The notes: generated by a model from the letters alone, not told the origin. Counted from the stretch's first letter, positions 20,194 through 30,060 are shown. The stretch is 64,000 nucleotides of DNA from Microbacteriaceae bacterium (GCA_003852775.1 RDDZ01000052.1:55569-119568), one strand, 5' to 3'. Program-made: numbers and translations.

Positions 20194-20955
20194 ATGACGA
20201 CCACCCACGACAAGGCACTCGCCCTCAAGGCCCTCCATGAGGCGCCCGAGATCCTCCGGGTGGTGAACGTCTGGGACGCCGTGAGCGCGAAGGTCGTCGC
20301 CGACCTGCCGGAGGCCCGCGCCCTCGCGACCGCCGGGCACTCGATCGCCGCGAGCCGCGGCTACCGCGACGGCGGCATGCCGCTCGAGGTGGCCCTCGAC
20401 GGCGCGCGCATCATCGCCGAGGCGGTCGAGCTGCCGGTGAGCGCCGACCTCGACGACGGCTACGACGACCCGGGCGAGACGGTGCGCCGCGCGATCGGCT
20501 TCGGCATCGTGGGCGCGAACGTCGAGGACCGCATGCGTCCCTTCGACGAGGCCGTCGCCCGCGTGCGCGCGATCCAGCGCGCCGCCGAGGCCGAGGGCGT
20601 CGCCTTCCAGCTCAACGCGCGCACCGACGCGTTCATCAAGGCCGACCCCGAGCGGAAGCTACCCGAGGCGATCGAGCGCGGCCGCGCCTTCCTCGCCGAG
20701 GGTGCCGCGCTCGTCTTCGTGCCGGGTGCGGTCACGCCCGAGCAGGTCGAGCCGCTCGTGGAGGCATTCGAGGGCAGGCTCTCGATCATCGGCCTGCCGG
20801 GCGCGCTGCCCGCATCCGAGTACGAGCGGATGGGCGTGGCCCGCATCTCCTACGGCCCCCTGACCCAGCGCGTCGCCCTGCGTGCGCTGCGCGATCTCGG
20901 CACCTCGCTCTACGTCGACGGCGTCATCCCGGAGGACACGCCCGCGCTCAACTGA
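20194..20955 (+). CDS. isocitrate lyase/phosphoenolpyruvate mutase family protein
   Basis: LPVSADLDDGYDDPGETVRRAI, NARTDAF, VFVPGAVTPEQ. Confidence 0.87.
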   Translation: MTTTHDKALALKALHEAPEILRVVNVWDAVSAKVVADLPEARALATAGHSIAASRGYRDGGMPLEVALDGARIIAEAVELPVSADLDDGYDDPGETVRRAIGFGIVGANVEDRMRPFDEAVARVRAIQRAAEAEGVAFQLNARTDAFIKADPERKLPEAIERGRAFLAEGAALVFVPGAVTPEQVEPLVEAFEGRLSIIGLPGALPASEYERMGVARISYGPLTQRVALRALRDLGTSLYVDGVIPEDTPALN

Positions 20956-20979
20956 CCGCGGCGGTGGTACCGTCGCGCC

Positions 20980-21735
20980 ATGACCGACCCCATCCTGCTC
21001 ACCGTCGATCAGGGCCTCGCCCGCATCACCCTCAACCGCCCCGAGCGGCTCAACGCCTTCGACGGCGAGACGGGCCACGCGTGGGCACGCATCGCCGAAG
21101 AGGTCGTCGCGCGCGACGACGTGCAGGCGGTGCTGCTCGAGGGCGCGGGCCCCGCGTTCTGCGCGGGCGGCGACGTGCGGGCCATGGTCGAGCTCGGCTC
21201 GGGCCCCGCCCTCACCGAGCTCGCGGGCGTCATCAACCGCGGCATCCGGGCCCTCACCGAGTCGGAGCTGCCCGTCGCGGTGGCCGCCCACGGGGCGGTC
21301 GTCGGCGGCGGCCTCGGCATCATGCTCGTTGGCGACTACGCGGTCGTCGGCGAGGGGTCCAAGGTGGGCAGCCGCTACGCGAACGTCGGCCTCACGCCCG
21401 ACTTCTCGGTGTCGGCGCAGCTCGCGCGCGCGGTCGGCGAGCGTCGCGCGCTGCAGCTCGTGCTGAGCGACCGGCTGCTCTCGGGGGCCGAGGCGGTCGA
21501 GTGGGGCCTCGCGGCGGAGGTCGTGCCGGATGCGGAGGTCGGTGCCCGCGCGGAGGCCGTGGCGCGCTCGTGGATCGCGGGAGCCGCATCCGCGTACGGG
21601 CGTGCGAAACGCCTCGTGCGCGACGCCGCGACCCGCTCCTTCGCGGAGCAGCTCGCCGAGGAGGCGCGCTCGATCGGCGCCGCCTACGAGACCCCGGATG
21701 GGCGGCGGCTCACGGCCGCCTTCGCCGCCAAGTAA
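20980..21735 (+). CDS. enoyl-CoA hydratase/isomerase family protein
   Basis: ARITLNRPERLNAFDGET, GAGPAFCAGGDV, AAHGAVVGGGLGIML. Confidence 0.88.
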   Translation: MTDPILLTVDQGLARITLNRPERLNAFDGETGHAWARIAEEVVARDDVQAVLLEGAGPAFCAGGDVRAMVELGSGPALTELAGVINRGIRALTESELPVAVAAHGAVVGGGLGIMLVGDYAVVGEGSKVGSRYANVGLTPDFSVSAQLARAVGERRALQLVLSDRLLSGAEAVEWGLAAEVVPDAEVGARAEAVARSWIAGAASAYGRAKRLVRDAATRSFAEQLAEEARSIGAAYETPDGRRLTAAFAAK

Positions 21736-21750
21736 CCCCTCGCGGACCCG

Positions 21751-22743
21751 TCACCACTTGTTGGCGACGTCCTCCGCCCAACCGAAGAGGTCGCGCACCT
21801 CGATGCGCTCGCCGTTCACGCGGATCCAGCCGTTGAAGTGGCCGAACACCTGGTCGCCGCGCGTGCCGATGATGCCGAGGTTCGTGCGCGACACCTTGTC
21901 GTACTCCGGGGTCACCGTGAGGTCGACGTCGGCGCCGCGGATGGTCCAGGGCTCCATGGGGTGCTCGAGGGTGTAGCCCCAGGCGACGTCCTCCGAGATC
22001 TTCGTGACGTGGCCGTCGACGATGAGCGCGTTCTCGGTCATGCCGGTGCCGTCGGTCCAGCGGGCGCCGAACTGCAGGCCGACCTGGTGTCCGTCGGTGT
22101 GGCCGACCGCGGCGGCCCAGTTCCAGCGCACATCGTGGTGCCAGCGGCCGCGTCCGTGATCGAGCACGGCCCACGCATCCGTCAGCTCCGTCGTCTCGCC
22201 GCCGACCGTGATGGTGCCGGTCGCGCGGCGGCCGACGTCCTTCACCGTGTACTGGAAGCGGCGCGCCGACCAGGGCACGACGACCGCCATCGACTGGTGG
22301 TCGGCATCCGCGTGGGCGAGCACGTCGACCGAGACGCCCTCGGCGCGCGCCCGCAGCCGCGTGCCGCCCTCGTCCTCGCGGATGTCGATCTCGAGCTTGC
22401 CCGCCTTGGCGCGGGCGGGCCCGTCCCCGAGCGAGCCGGGGAGGCTCGCGGTCCAGTTGCCGCCGATCGTGCCGCGGTCGATCGTCTCGCCCGTGCGACG
22501 GTCGCGCACCCAGAAGCCGTGCAGCGCCGCGTAGTCGAGCGACGACACCGTCACCGAGATGATGTGCGTCGGCGAGACGACCGCCCAGTACTCCCAGCGC
22601 TTGTTGCGCCCCTTGTCGCGCAGCCCGCGCCCGATGCCCGAGGTGTCGTGCAGCGGCCGGCGGCTCCAGCCGACGGCGTCGGGGTTGAGGCTGCCGTCGG
22701 GGAGGCAGAGGGCGACGGGGGCGATGATCTCGCGTTCGGTCAT
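21751..22743 (-). CDS. DUF2804 family protein
   Basis: GLRDKGRNKRWEYWAVVSPTHIISVTVSSLDYAALHGFWV; ATGA overlap with the GH2 gene. Confidence 0.8.
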   Translation of the reverse strand: MTEREIIAPVALCLPDGSLNPDAVGWSRRPLHDTSGIGRGLRDKGRNKRWEYWAVVSPTHIISVTVSSLDYAALHGFWVRDRRTGETIDRGTIGGNWTASLPGSLGDGPARAKAGKLEIDIREDEGGTRLRARAEGVSVDVLAHADADHQSMAVVVPWSARRFQYTVKDVGRRATGTITVGGETTELTDAWAVLDHGRGRWHHDVRWNWAAAVGHTDGHQVGLQFGARWTDGTGMTENALIVDGHVTKISEDVAWGYTLEHPMEPWTIRGADVDLTVTPEYDKVSRTNLGIIGTRGDQVFGHFNGWIRVNGERIEVRDLFGWAEDVANKW

Positions 22744-24536
22744 TCGGGTGCTCCAGTGGTGACGGCCGCGAAACGGCGGCGGATGTCGTGGTTGATGGCG
22801 CGCACGGTGTCCGCGTCGAGCTTCACCTCGGTGCGGTCGGCCGTGAGGATGCCGTTCGACTCGTCCTCGACGTCGGACAGCTGGGTGTAGACGGTGGCCG
22901 AGAGTCCCCGCTCGAGCGCCGGGATGACCTGGCGGCGGTGCAGGCGCTCGTACTGCGCGGTGAGCTCGGCCGCGTCCTTCGCCCGACGGTAGCCGAACTC
23001 CCGCTCGGGGTAGTCGTGGCCGGGCAGCCGCAGGTTGTAGCCCCCGTACTCCGACACCACGAGCGCGCGCCCGTCGCGCCCCCACCAGCGGGCGGGGCGG
23101 ATGGGCTGGAAGTACACGTGCAGACTGCGCAAGTCGCCCGCGCCCTGGTCGTGCCATCCGCTCGCGTGGTCGACGATGCGATCCGGGTCGAGCGCGCGCA
23201 CGCGCTCCGCAACGTCGGCGGCGTCGAACTGCCCCCAGCCCTCGTTGAACGGCACCCACGTGACGACCGCGGGGCTGTTGCGCAGCAGCTCGACGGTCGC
23301 GTCGAGCTCGCGCAGGAACTCGGCGCGCCCCTCCGCGTCCTGTCGCCCGAAGGCGGCGTGGCGCCGGTCGGAGATGCGGATGCGCGGGTGAAGCACCGGC
23401 AGCGTGATGGTCGCGGGCTTGTAGCTGCGCCCGCCGTTCACCATGTCCTGCCACACGAGCATGCCGAGCCGGTCGCAGTGGAAGTACCAGCGCAGCGGCT
23501 CGATCTTGATGTGCTTGCGCAGCATCGTGAAGCCGAGGTCCTTCATGGCCTCGATGTCGCGCACGAGGGCCGCGTCGTCGGGTGCCGTGTAGAGCCCGCC
23601 TGGCCAGTAGCCCTGGTCGAGCACGCCGATGTGCGGGTACGGCTCGCCGTTGAGGTGCAGGCGCGGCACGCCTCGCGCATCCGGCGCCACCTCGACCGAG
23701 CGCAGGCCGACGTAGCTCGCGACGCGGTCGTCGCCGAGCACGATCTCGAGGTCGTAGAGGAACGGATGCTCGGGCGCCCAGGTGCGCGGCTCGGGGATGC
23801 GGATCAGCAGGTCGTCGCCCGAGACGCCGTCGGCTCGGACGACGACCTGGCCCTCGGCGAGCACGGTCGCCGTGACGGGGTGGGCTCGGTCGTCGGATGC
23901 GGCCACGCGCAGCTCGAGCGTCGCCTCGGCGAGCCCGTCGCAGACGCCGGGGGTGCGCATCCGGAGCCCCGCGACGTGCACGGTCGGCACGGTCTCGAGC
24001 CACACGGTCTGCCAGATGCCCGATTGCGCGGTGTACCAGATGCCCCCGCGGCGCAGCCTCTGCTTGCCGCGCGAGTGGTACGAGGTGTCGCTCACGTCGC
24101 GCACCTCGACGACGAGCTCGTGGGGCGCGTCGGGGCCGTCGGGGTTCGCGGTGAGGGCGTCGGTGACATCGGCGGAGAACGGCAGGTAACCCCCGACGTG
24201 GGTCACCACCTCGACGCCGTTCACCCGCACGCGGCAGCTCTGGTCGACGGCGCCGAAGTGCAGGATGACGCGCTCGCCCGCGCGGGCGCTCGCGGTGAAG
24301 GTGCGGCGGTACCAGAGGGTCTCGTCGGGCTGCAGCTGGCGACCGACGCCCGAGAGCTCCGTCTCGGGCGAGAAGGGCACGACGATGGGTCCGTCCCACG
24401 TGTCGGGCTGCGGGGCGCCCGCCGCCGTGAATGCGTGGTCCCACGTGCCGTTGAGGATCGTGAAGCCCTCGCGCCGCAGCTGCGGGCGCGGGTACTCGGG
24501 CAGCGGGACGGCGTCCGCTGCGGTCCGGGCCGTCAT
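22740..24536 (-). CDS. glycoside hydrolase family 2 protein
   Basis: ILHFGAVDQSCRVRVNGVEVVTHVGGYLPFSADVTD; VVTWVPFNEGWGQFDAADV; VVSEYGGYN. Confidence 0.9.
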   Translation of the reverse strand: MTARTAADAVPLPEYPRPQLRREGFTILNGTWDHAFTAAGAPQPDTWDGPIVVPFSPETELSGVGRQLQPDETLWYRRTFTASARAGERVILHFGAVDQSCRVRVNGVEVVTHVGGYLPFSADVTDALTANPDGPDAPHELVVEVRDVSDTSYHSRGKQRLRRGGIWYTAQSGIWQTVWLETVPTVHVAGLRMRTPGVCDGLAEATLELRVAASDDRAHPVTATVLAEGQVVVRADGVSGDDLLIRIPEPRTWAPEHPFLYDLEIVLGDDRVASYVGLRSVEVAPDARGVPRLHLNGEPYPHIGVLDQGYWPGGLYTAPDDAALVRDIEAMKDLGFTMLRKHIKIEPLRWYFHCDRLGMLVWQDMVNGGRSYKPATITLPVLHPRIRISDRRHAAFGRQDAEGRAEFLRELDATVELLRNSPAVVTWVPFNEGWGQFDAADVAERVRALDPDRIVDHASGWHDQGAGDLRSLHVYFQPIRPARWWGRDGRALVVSEYGGYNLRLPGHDYPEREFGYRRAKDAAELTAQYERLHRRQVIPALERGLSATVYTQLSDVEDESNGILTADRTEVKLDADTVRAINHDIRRRFAAVTTGAPE

Positions 24537-25903
24537 CGGGTGCGGCGCTCCACGCGGGAGCGCACGAACGCGACGACCGGCACGAGCACGAGCACGGCGG
24601 CCGCGCCGAGGAAGATCTCGGGGCCCGGAACGGGCTTGACGACGCCGAGGTCGGTGTAGGTCTGGCCGGCGCCCGAGATCACCCATGCGCCGATGAAGGG
24701 GCCGACGATCATCGGCACCATGATGGCCATGACCATGCGCAGGCCCTGCACGAGCCCTGCCTCGTCGGCGGGCGACTGGTCGCGCACGGTCGCCGAGATC
24801 GAGGCGATCCCGAGCATCATGCCGCCGAGTGCGACGGACGCCGCGACGATGACCGACACCAAGTCGCGGGCGAAGAACATGCCCACGAGGCCGGCGGCGA
24901 AGAGCGCCGTGGCGGGCAGCAGCATCCGGCGCTTCCCGACGCGGTCCATGAGGCGGCCGCCGAGGACGCTGATGACGGAGGCCGTGAGCAGCGAGACGCC
25001 GAGCACGATCGCGTACGACTCGATCTGCAGCCAGCGCTGCAGGTAGATGATCACGTACGGCAGGAACACCTGGCTCGCGGTGCCGACGACGAGCCACAGC
25101 GTGAGCGAGAGGTAGAGACCGGGGTTCGCGCGGATGGTCGACGGGCGGAAGCCGCGCACGATGCGCGCGAGGGTGGAGCCGCCGGTGGTGGTGGGACCGG
25201 CGGATGCGGCGGGGCGCGGCACGTCGCGCACGAGGAACCAGGCCACGACGCCCGTGACGCTCGTGACGGCGCCGACGATCGCGAAGAACAGGCGCCATTC
25301 CCCCGCGCGGGTGAGGCCGTCGAGCGCGCCGAATACGACGAGCATCGCCAGGAGCGGCATGATCGCGACGACCCCGTCGACGCGGCCGCGCGTGCCCGGC
25401 GTCGTGGCATCCGTGACCCAGGCGCTGAAGGCCGCGTCGTTCGCCGTCGATCCGAAGACGCTCATGACGCAGTCGAGCGCGATGACGGTGACGACCGCGG
25501 CGAGCACGAGCGGCGCGGCGACGACGCCCTCCGCCGGCGCCAGCAGGCCGAACGCGGCGGTGCAGACGCCCCACGCGAGGTAGCCGAAGGCGATGAACGC
25601 GCGGCGGCGGCCGAGGCGGTCGGACCATGCGCCGACGACGATCGTCGTGACCGTCGCGGCGATCGCGCTGAGCGCGACCATCGTGGCGATCGCGTTCGGG
25701 TCGGGCGTGATGACGTCGTAGACGAACACGTTGAGGTACATGTTCTCGACGGTCCACGCGAGCTGGCCGACGAGGCCCACGACGATGACCGTCCACCAGA
25801 CGCGGGCGCCGGGGCGCTCGCGTCTGGTGGCGGCTCCGGCATCACCGCCGCGCTTGTCGGGTACTCGGGCGGCGTTCGCGGATGTGGGGGCCTGGGAAGA
25901 CAT
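24533..25903 (-). CDS. MFS transporter
   Basis: 12-TM pattern; GAWSDRLGRRRAFIAFGYLAWG; ATGA overlap with GH2. Confidence 0.85.
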   Translation of the reverse strand: MSSQAPTSANAARVPDKRGGDAGAATRRERPGARVWWTVIVVGLVGQLAWTVENMYLNVFVYDVITPDPNAIATMVALSAIAATVTTIVVGAWSDRLGRRRAFIAFGYLAWGVCTAAFGLLAPAEGVVAAPLVLAAVVTVIALDCVMSVFGSTANDAAFSAWVTDATTPGTRGRVDGVVAIMPLLAMLVVFGALDGLTRAGEWRLFFAIVGAVTSVTGVVAWFLVRDVPRPAASAGPTTTGGSTLARIVRGFRPSTIRANPGLYLSLTLWLVVGTASQVFLPYVIIYLQRWLQIESYAIVLGVSLLTASVISVLGGRLMDRVGKRRMLLPATALFAAGLVGMFFARDLVSVIVAASVALGGMMLGIASISATVRDQSPADEAGLVQGLRMVMAIMVPMIVGPFIGAWVISGAGQTYTDLGVVKPVPGPEIFLGAAAVLVLVPVVAFVRSRVERRTR

Positions 25904-25947
25904 CGTCGTCGGAAATCCTGATCGTGGCGTAGCGTGTCTCCAGCGGA

Positions 25948-25961
25948 TTTCCACGTGGAAA
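25948..25961. promoter_or_regulatory. putative LacI-family operator, perfect 14-bp palindrome TTTCCACGTGGAAA
   Basis: Self-complementary; lies between divergent MFS and lacI-type genes. Confidence 0.65.
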
Positions 25962-26022
25962 ACATCCGCTACTCTAGCCGCTCGACGCGTCGGGCGGCAC
26001 CCCCCGAGCGAGAGGCACGCGC

Positions 26023-27012
26023 GTGGTCACCCAGCAGGACGTCGCCGACCGCGCGGGCGTGGGGCGACGCACGGTCTCGCACGTCGTGACCGGCTTCCCC
26101 CACGTGAGCCCCGAGGCGCGCGAGCGCGTGCTGCGCGCGATCGACGAGCTCGGCTACGTGCCCAACCGCGCGGCGCAGCAGCTGCGCACGGGTCGTTCCG
26201 GCGTCATCGCGCTCTCGGTGCCGCAGATCGGCGTGGGCTACTTCGGCGAGCTCGGCGCGCTCCTCATCGAGGAGGCGGCGTCGCGGGGGCTCGGGCTCCT
26301 CATCGGTCAGACGCTCGGCTCGCGCGATCGCGAGTCGGTCGAGATCGAGCGCATCCTCGCCCTGCAGCCGGAGGGGATGATCCTGAGCCCCCTCGGCCTC
26401 ACGGCCGCCGATGTCGAGCAGATCGCCGCGCGCACCCCGGTGACCCTCATCGGCGAGCACTTCATCGGCCACGACATCCCGGGCGTCGGCGAGTCGATCG
26501 TGATCGACAACGTGCGCGGCTCGCTCGAGCTCGTCCGCCACCTCGCGCAGTCCGGCCGTCGACGCGTGGCCTACGTCGGCATGCCCGCGGAGGTCGCACC
26601 CCGCTTCGACGCGCTGCGGCGCGAGGGCACGTACGCCGGCCGTGCAGCTGAAGGGCTCGAGCCCGTCGCTGACCTGCTCACGGCCGACTACACGTGGGAG
26701 GAGGGGTACCGCGTCGGCCGGGAGGCCGCCCACCGCGTCGCCGCGGGCGAGCTCGACGCCGTCTCCTGCGTCACCGACGAGGTCGCGATCGGCGTGATGC
26801 GCGCCCTCCACGACGCGGGGCTGCGCATTCCGACGGACGTCGCGGTCGCGGGCTCCGACGGCATCCCCGAGGGTCTGCGCGCCAACCCCCGTCTCACGAC
26901 CGTCGCGCCCGACAAGGTCGAGCTCGCACGTCGTGCCGTCGCCGCGGTGATCGGCGAGCCGGTGCCCGAGGGATTCGTGCCCCACCGCGTCGTGCTTCGC
27001 GAGAGCACGTAG
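26023..27012 (+). CDS. LacI family transcriptional regulator
   Basis: GTG 26023; VTQQDVADRAGVGRRTVSHVVTGFPHVSPEARERVLRAIDELGYVPNRAAQQLRTGRS. Confidence 0.93.
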   Translation: MVTQQDVADRAGVGRRTVSHVVTGFPHVSPEARERVLRAIDELGYVPNRAAQQLRTGRSGVIALSVPQIGVGYFGELGALLIEEAASRGLGLLIGQTLGSRDRESVEIERILALQPEGMILSPLGLTAADVEQIAARTPVTLIGEHFIGHDIPGVGESIVIDNVRGSLELVRHLAQSGRRRVAYVGMPAEVAPRFDALRREGTYAGRAAEGLEPVADLLTADYTWEEGYRVGREAAHRVAAGELDAVSCVTDEVAIGVMRALHDAGLRIPTDVAVAGSDGIPEGLRANPRLTTVAPDKVELARRAVAAVIGEPVPEGFVPHRVVLREST

Positions 27013-27160
27013 GGGCGTCTGACCCGGGCGGCTCGTCGCACGGCCGCCGAGATCCGCCTCGCACCGCCCCGTGCTCGGGCGCGCTGTGGGCCGTTCCGTC
27101 ACGCTCCTTGTGTCGGACCGCTCCCCTAAGATCACCAGCGATCAAGGAGCCCGAACAAGT

Positions 27161-28600
27161 ATGAGTGCAGCTGCTGACTGGCATCCCGACCCCACCGGCC
27201 GATTCGAGAAGCGGTACTGGAACGGTTCGGTGTGGACAGAGCACGTCTTCTCCGCCGGAACTCAATCCGTCGACCCCATGCCGGCCACACCCGCCGGGGT
27301 CGCGCAAGGAGGGGTCGCGCAAGGTGGGGTCGCGCAGCCCGCAACGTCGCCGTCGGAACCGAAGATCCCGATCTTCGGCGCGCGAAAGGTCGCAGCCAGT
27401 GCGCTGCAGGAGAACGCGCGACTCCAGGCTCTGATCGACACGCATGGACTCAAGCCGATCGCCGAACTCGACGCAGCACGCGAGGAAGCGCAGGCCCAGG
27501 TGCGTGCGGCTCAGACCGAGCTCGCCGCCGTACAGGCGTCTGTGACGCAAGCGCGACAGGAGCTTTTCACGATCCAGACGCAGGTGATCGACCTGCGCTC
27601 TACGGTCAACCTGCAGGAATTCGCGCTCTACGACTACGAGAACCCTGCGGAGTCGTCGGTGGCTCTGGCCACCGAACTCGCAGCACTCCGGGCGCAGATC
27701 AAGGAGGCTGTGCGAGAAGGTCACGCCACGGTGGCGACCACCAACTTCACGTTCAACAACAGCAGGCGCGAAGGCGCGAAGTTCGTCCGTGACATGTCCA
27801 AGCTGATGCTGCGCTCCTACAACGCGGAAGCCGAGAACTGCATCAAGTCGGTGAGAGCCGGCAACCTCGCGACGGCGCAGAAGCGGCTCGGTACGGCGGT
27901 GGAGCAGGTGGCCCGCCTGGGCAAGATGATCGACCTGCAGATCTCGAGTTACTACCACGGGCTCCGGCTCCGTGAGCTCGAGCTCGCCAGCCGTCACCTG
28001 CAAGCGCTCCAGGTCGAGAAGGAGCGCGAGCGAGAGCGCCGTGAGGAGCTGCGGCAGCAACGTCTCGCCGAGCAGGAACTCGCACGCGAGAAGGAGCGAC
28101 TCGACAAGGAGAAGAAGCACTACGAGAACGTGCTCGCCGCTCTGATCGAGAAGGGCGACACGGACGGTGCGGAGCGGCTTCGCGCCCAACTCGCCGACGT
28201 CGAGAAGGCCATCGCGGATGTCGATTACCGCGCGGCCAACATCCGCGCCGGGTACGTGTACGTGATCAGCAACATCGGCGCCTTCGGTCCGGACGTCGTG
28301 AAGATCGGTATGACGCGACGCCTGGATCCCATGGACCGTGTGAACGAGCTCGGGGACGCCTCCGTTCCCTTCCGGTTCGACGTGCACGCCCTCTTCTTCG
28401 CCGACGACGCGGTCGGAATCGAGACGATGCTCCACCAGCACTTCGCGGACCGGCGCCTCAACAAGGTGAACCTGCGAAAGGAGTACTTCCGTGCGACACC
28501 CTCCGAGGTGCTGGAGGTGCTCCGGGAGCACAACGTCGAGGTCCTCGAGTTCACGGTCGAACCTGCCGCCCTCGAGTACCGGGGGAGCATCGTTTCTTGA
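27161..28600 (+). CDS. DUF2510-DUF4041 protein with C-terminal GIY-YIG-like (T5orf172/MUG113-type) nuclease domain
   Basis: AAGGAG 5' of ATG 27161; WHPDPTGRFEKRYWNGSVWTEHV; long coiled coil; GYVYVISNIGAFGPDVVKIGMTRRLDPMDRVNELGDASVPFRFDVHALFFADDAVGIETMLHQHF. Confidence 0.82.
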   Translation: MSAAADWHPDPTGRFEKRYWNGSVWTEHVFSAGTQSVDPMPATPAGVAQGGVAQGGVAQPATSPSEPKIPIFGARKVAASALQENARLQALIDTHGLKPIAELDAAREEAQAQVRAAQTELAAVQASVTQARQELFTIQTQVIDLRSTVNLQEFALYDYENPAESSVALATELAALRAQIKEAVREGHATVATTNFTFNNSRREGAKFVRDMSKLMLRSYNAEAENCIKSVRAGNLATAQKRLGTAVEQVARLGKMIDLQISSYYHGLRLRELELASRHLQALQVEKERERERREELRQQRLAEQELAREKERLDKEKKHYENVLAALIEKGDTDGAERLRAQLADVEKAIADVDYRAANIRAGYVYVISNIGAFGPDVVKIGMTRRLDPMDRVNELGDASVPFRFDVHALFFADDAVGIETMLHQHFADRRLNKVNLRKEYFRATPSEVLEVLREHNVEVLEFTVEPAALEYRGSIVS

Positions 28601-28625
28601 CCGGTCTGGAATCGAGGCCGACGTC

Positions 28626-29258
28626 CTAGTCCGCAGCTAGGCGCTGTTGCTCCTCGGGTCGATGCTCGTCGTCGCCGCGAACGAGTTCGCGAAGTTCCGG
28701 CACCACCTCCGTCTCGAACCACGGGTTCCGCGCGTGCCAGCGGAAGTTGAGGGGTGAGGGGTGGACGAGCGGCATGAGCTCGGGCAGGTGGTCGTGATAG
28801 GCGCGCACGGTCTCCGTAAGGCTGTCTCGGCGCCGAGGCCCCAGGTAGTGCGCTTGCGCGTAGGCGCCGATCAGGAGGGTCAGGCGGATGCGCGGCATGA
28901 GCGCGAGCAGCGGCGGATGCCACCGGGCGGCGAACCCGCGCCGCGGCGGAAGGTCGCCGCCCGCCCCGCGTCCGGGGTAGAAGAAGTCCATCGGCACGAT
29001 CGCGACTCTCGCCGGGTCGCGGAACGTCGCCTCGTCGAACCCGAGCCAGTCCCGCAGCCGCGCCCCGCTCGCGTCGTCGAAGGGGACCTCGCTCGCCTGG
29101 GCCCGGCGCCCCGGCGCCTGCCCCACCACGAGGATGCGGGCATCCGGATGCGCCCTGAACACGGGCACGTACCCGAGCTCCTGGAACGCCGCGTTCTCGG
29201 GGTCGGCGAGCACGGCGTCCCGCAGCGCCTCGATCGCCCGCTCGCCGTCCGTTTCCAC
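28626..29258 (-). CDS. uracil-DNA glycosylase family protein
   Basis: ARILVVGQAPGRRAQASEVPFDDASGARLRDWLG, VPMDFFYPGRG, LMPLVHPSPLNFRWHARNPWFE. Confidence 0.83.
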   Translation of the reverse strand: METDGERAIEALRDAVLADPENAAFQELGYVPVFRAHPDARILVVGQAPGRRAQASEVPFDDASGARLRDWLGFDEATFRDPARVAIVPMDFFYPGRGAGGDLPPRRGFAARWHPPLLALMPRIRLTLLIGAYAQAHYLGPRRRDSLTETVRAYHDHLPELMPLVHPSPLNFRWHARNPWFETEVVPELRELVRGDDEHRPEEQQRLAAD

Positions 29259-29321
29259 CCCCTCATCCTCGCGGCCGCGACCGGGCGGCGCAGGCGCGGG
29301 CGGGGCGGGGAGGTGCCGGGG

Positions 29322-29393
29322 TCAGGCGGTGAACCCGCCCTCGACGGGCAGCACCACGCCCGTCACGTGGCTCGCGCGGTCGCTCAGCACGAC
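29322..29393 (-). pseudogene. 3'-terminal remnant of a short-chain dehydrogenase/reductase
   Basis: Minus-strand translation VVLSDRASHVTGVVLPVEGGFTA* is the typical SDR C-terminal end; no SDR body upstream. Confidence 0.65.
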
Positions 29394-29402
29394 CCGATCG
29401 AG

Positions 29403-29885
29403 ATGGAGGGCGGCACGACCTTCCAGTTCGTGACCGACGGCGTCGAGGCCGCGCTCGAACGGGCGCGGGCGTCGGCGGGTGACCGCGACATCTCCGTCGC
29501 GGGCGGCCCGAGCACCGTCAACCAGTTCCTCACCGCGGGCCTGCTCGACGTGCTGCGGCTGCACGTCACGCCGTGCGTGATCGGGGCGGGCGAGCGGGTC
29601 TTGGAGGGCGTGCCGCCGCAGCGCCTCGAGCTCGTGCGGTCGGCGCGCGGCGACTGGATCGACGAGGAGCACGACCCCGAAGGCTTCGCGCTCACCTTCG
29701 AGTGGCAGCAGGCGGAGGGTTCCCGCGCCGAGCACCGGACGGAGCTCGCCGAGCTCGACGCGGCGGAGGCGCGTGTCGTGTCCGGGTCCTACGGCGTGTG
29801 CGCCGTGTGCGGGCGGCCGATCCCGTGGGGGCAGCTCGAGCGGCGGCCGGCCCGCACCGTGTGCGTCGCGTGCACCGACCGCTGA
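29403..29885 (+). pseudogene. chimera of a 5'-truncated RibD-C/dihydrofolate-reductase-like fragment and a truncated DksA/TraR-type zinc finger, fused in frame
   Basis: (PIE)MEGGTTFQFVTDGVEAALERARASAGDRDISVAGGPSTVNQFLTAGLLDVLRLHVTPCVIGAGERVLEG followed by DEEHDPEGFALTFEW...DAAEARVVSGSYGVCAVCGRPIPWGQLERRPARTVCVAC. Confidence 0.65.
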
Positions 29886-29889
29886 GCGG

Positions 29890-30060
29890 GTGACGCCGTC
29901 GGCCACGCGGCGTATCGCCGCAGCCACGCGCCGCATGCTCGACCGGCTGATCACGACCGCGCCGCCCAAGAACCGCGAGGCCGAGGCGCTCAAGGGGTGG
30001 GCACGGCACGAGAAGCGGATGGAGCGCGAGGTGCGCATCCGCACGGGGGCGGCGGGGTAG
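29890..30060 (+). CDS. small basic hypothetical protein
   Basis: GTG 29890; 56 aa with coding-like sequence TRRMLDRLITTAPPKNREAEALKGWARHEKRMEREVRIRTG. Confidence 0.35.
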   Translation: MTPSATRRIAAATRRMLDRLITTAPPKNREAEALKGWARHEKRMEREVRIRTGAAG

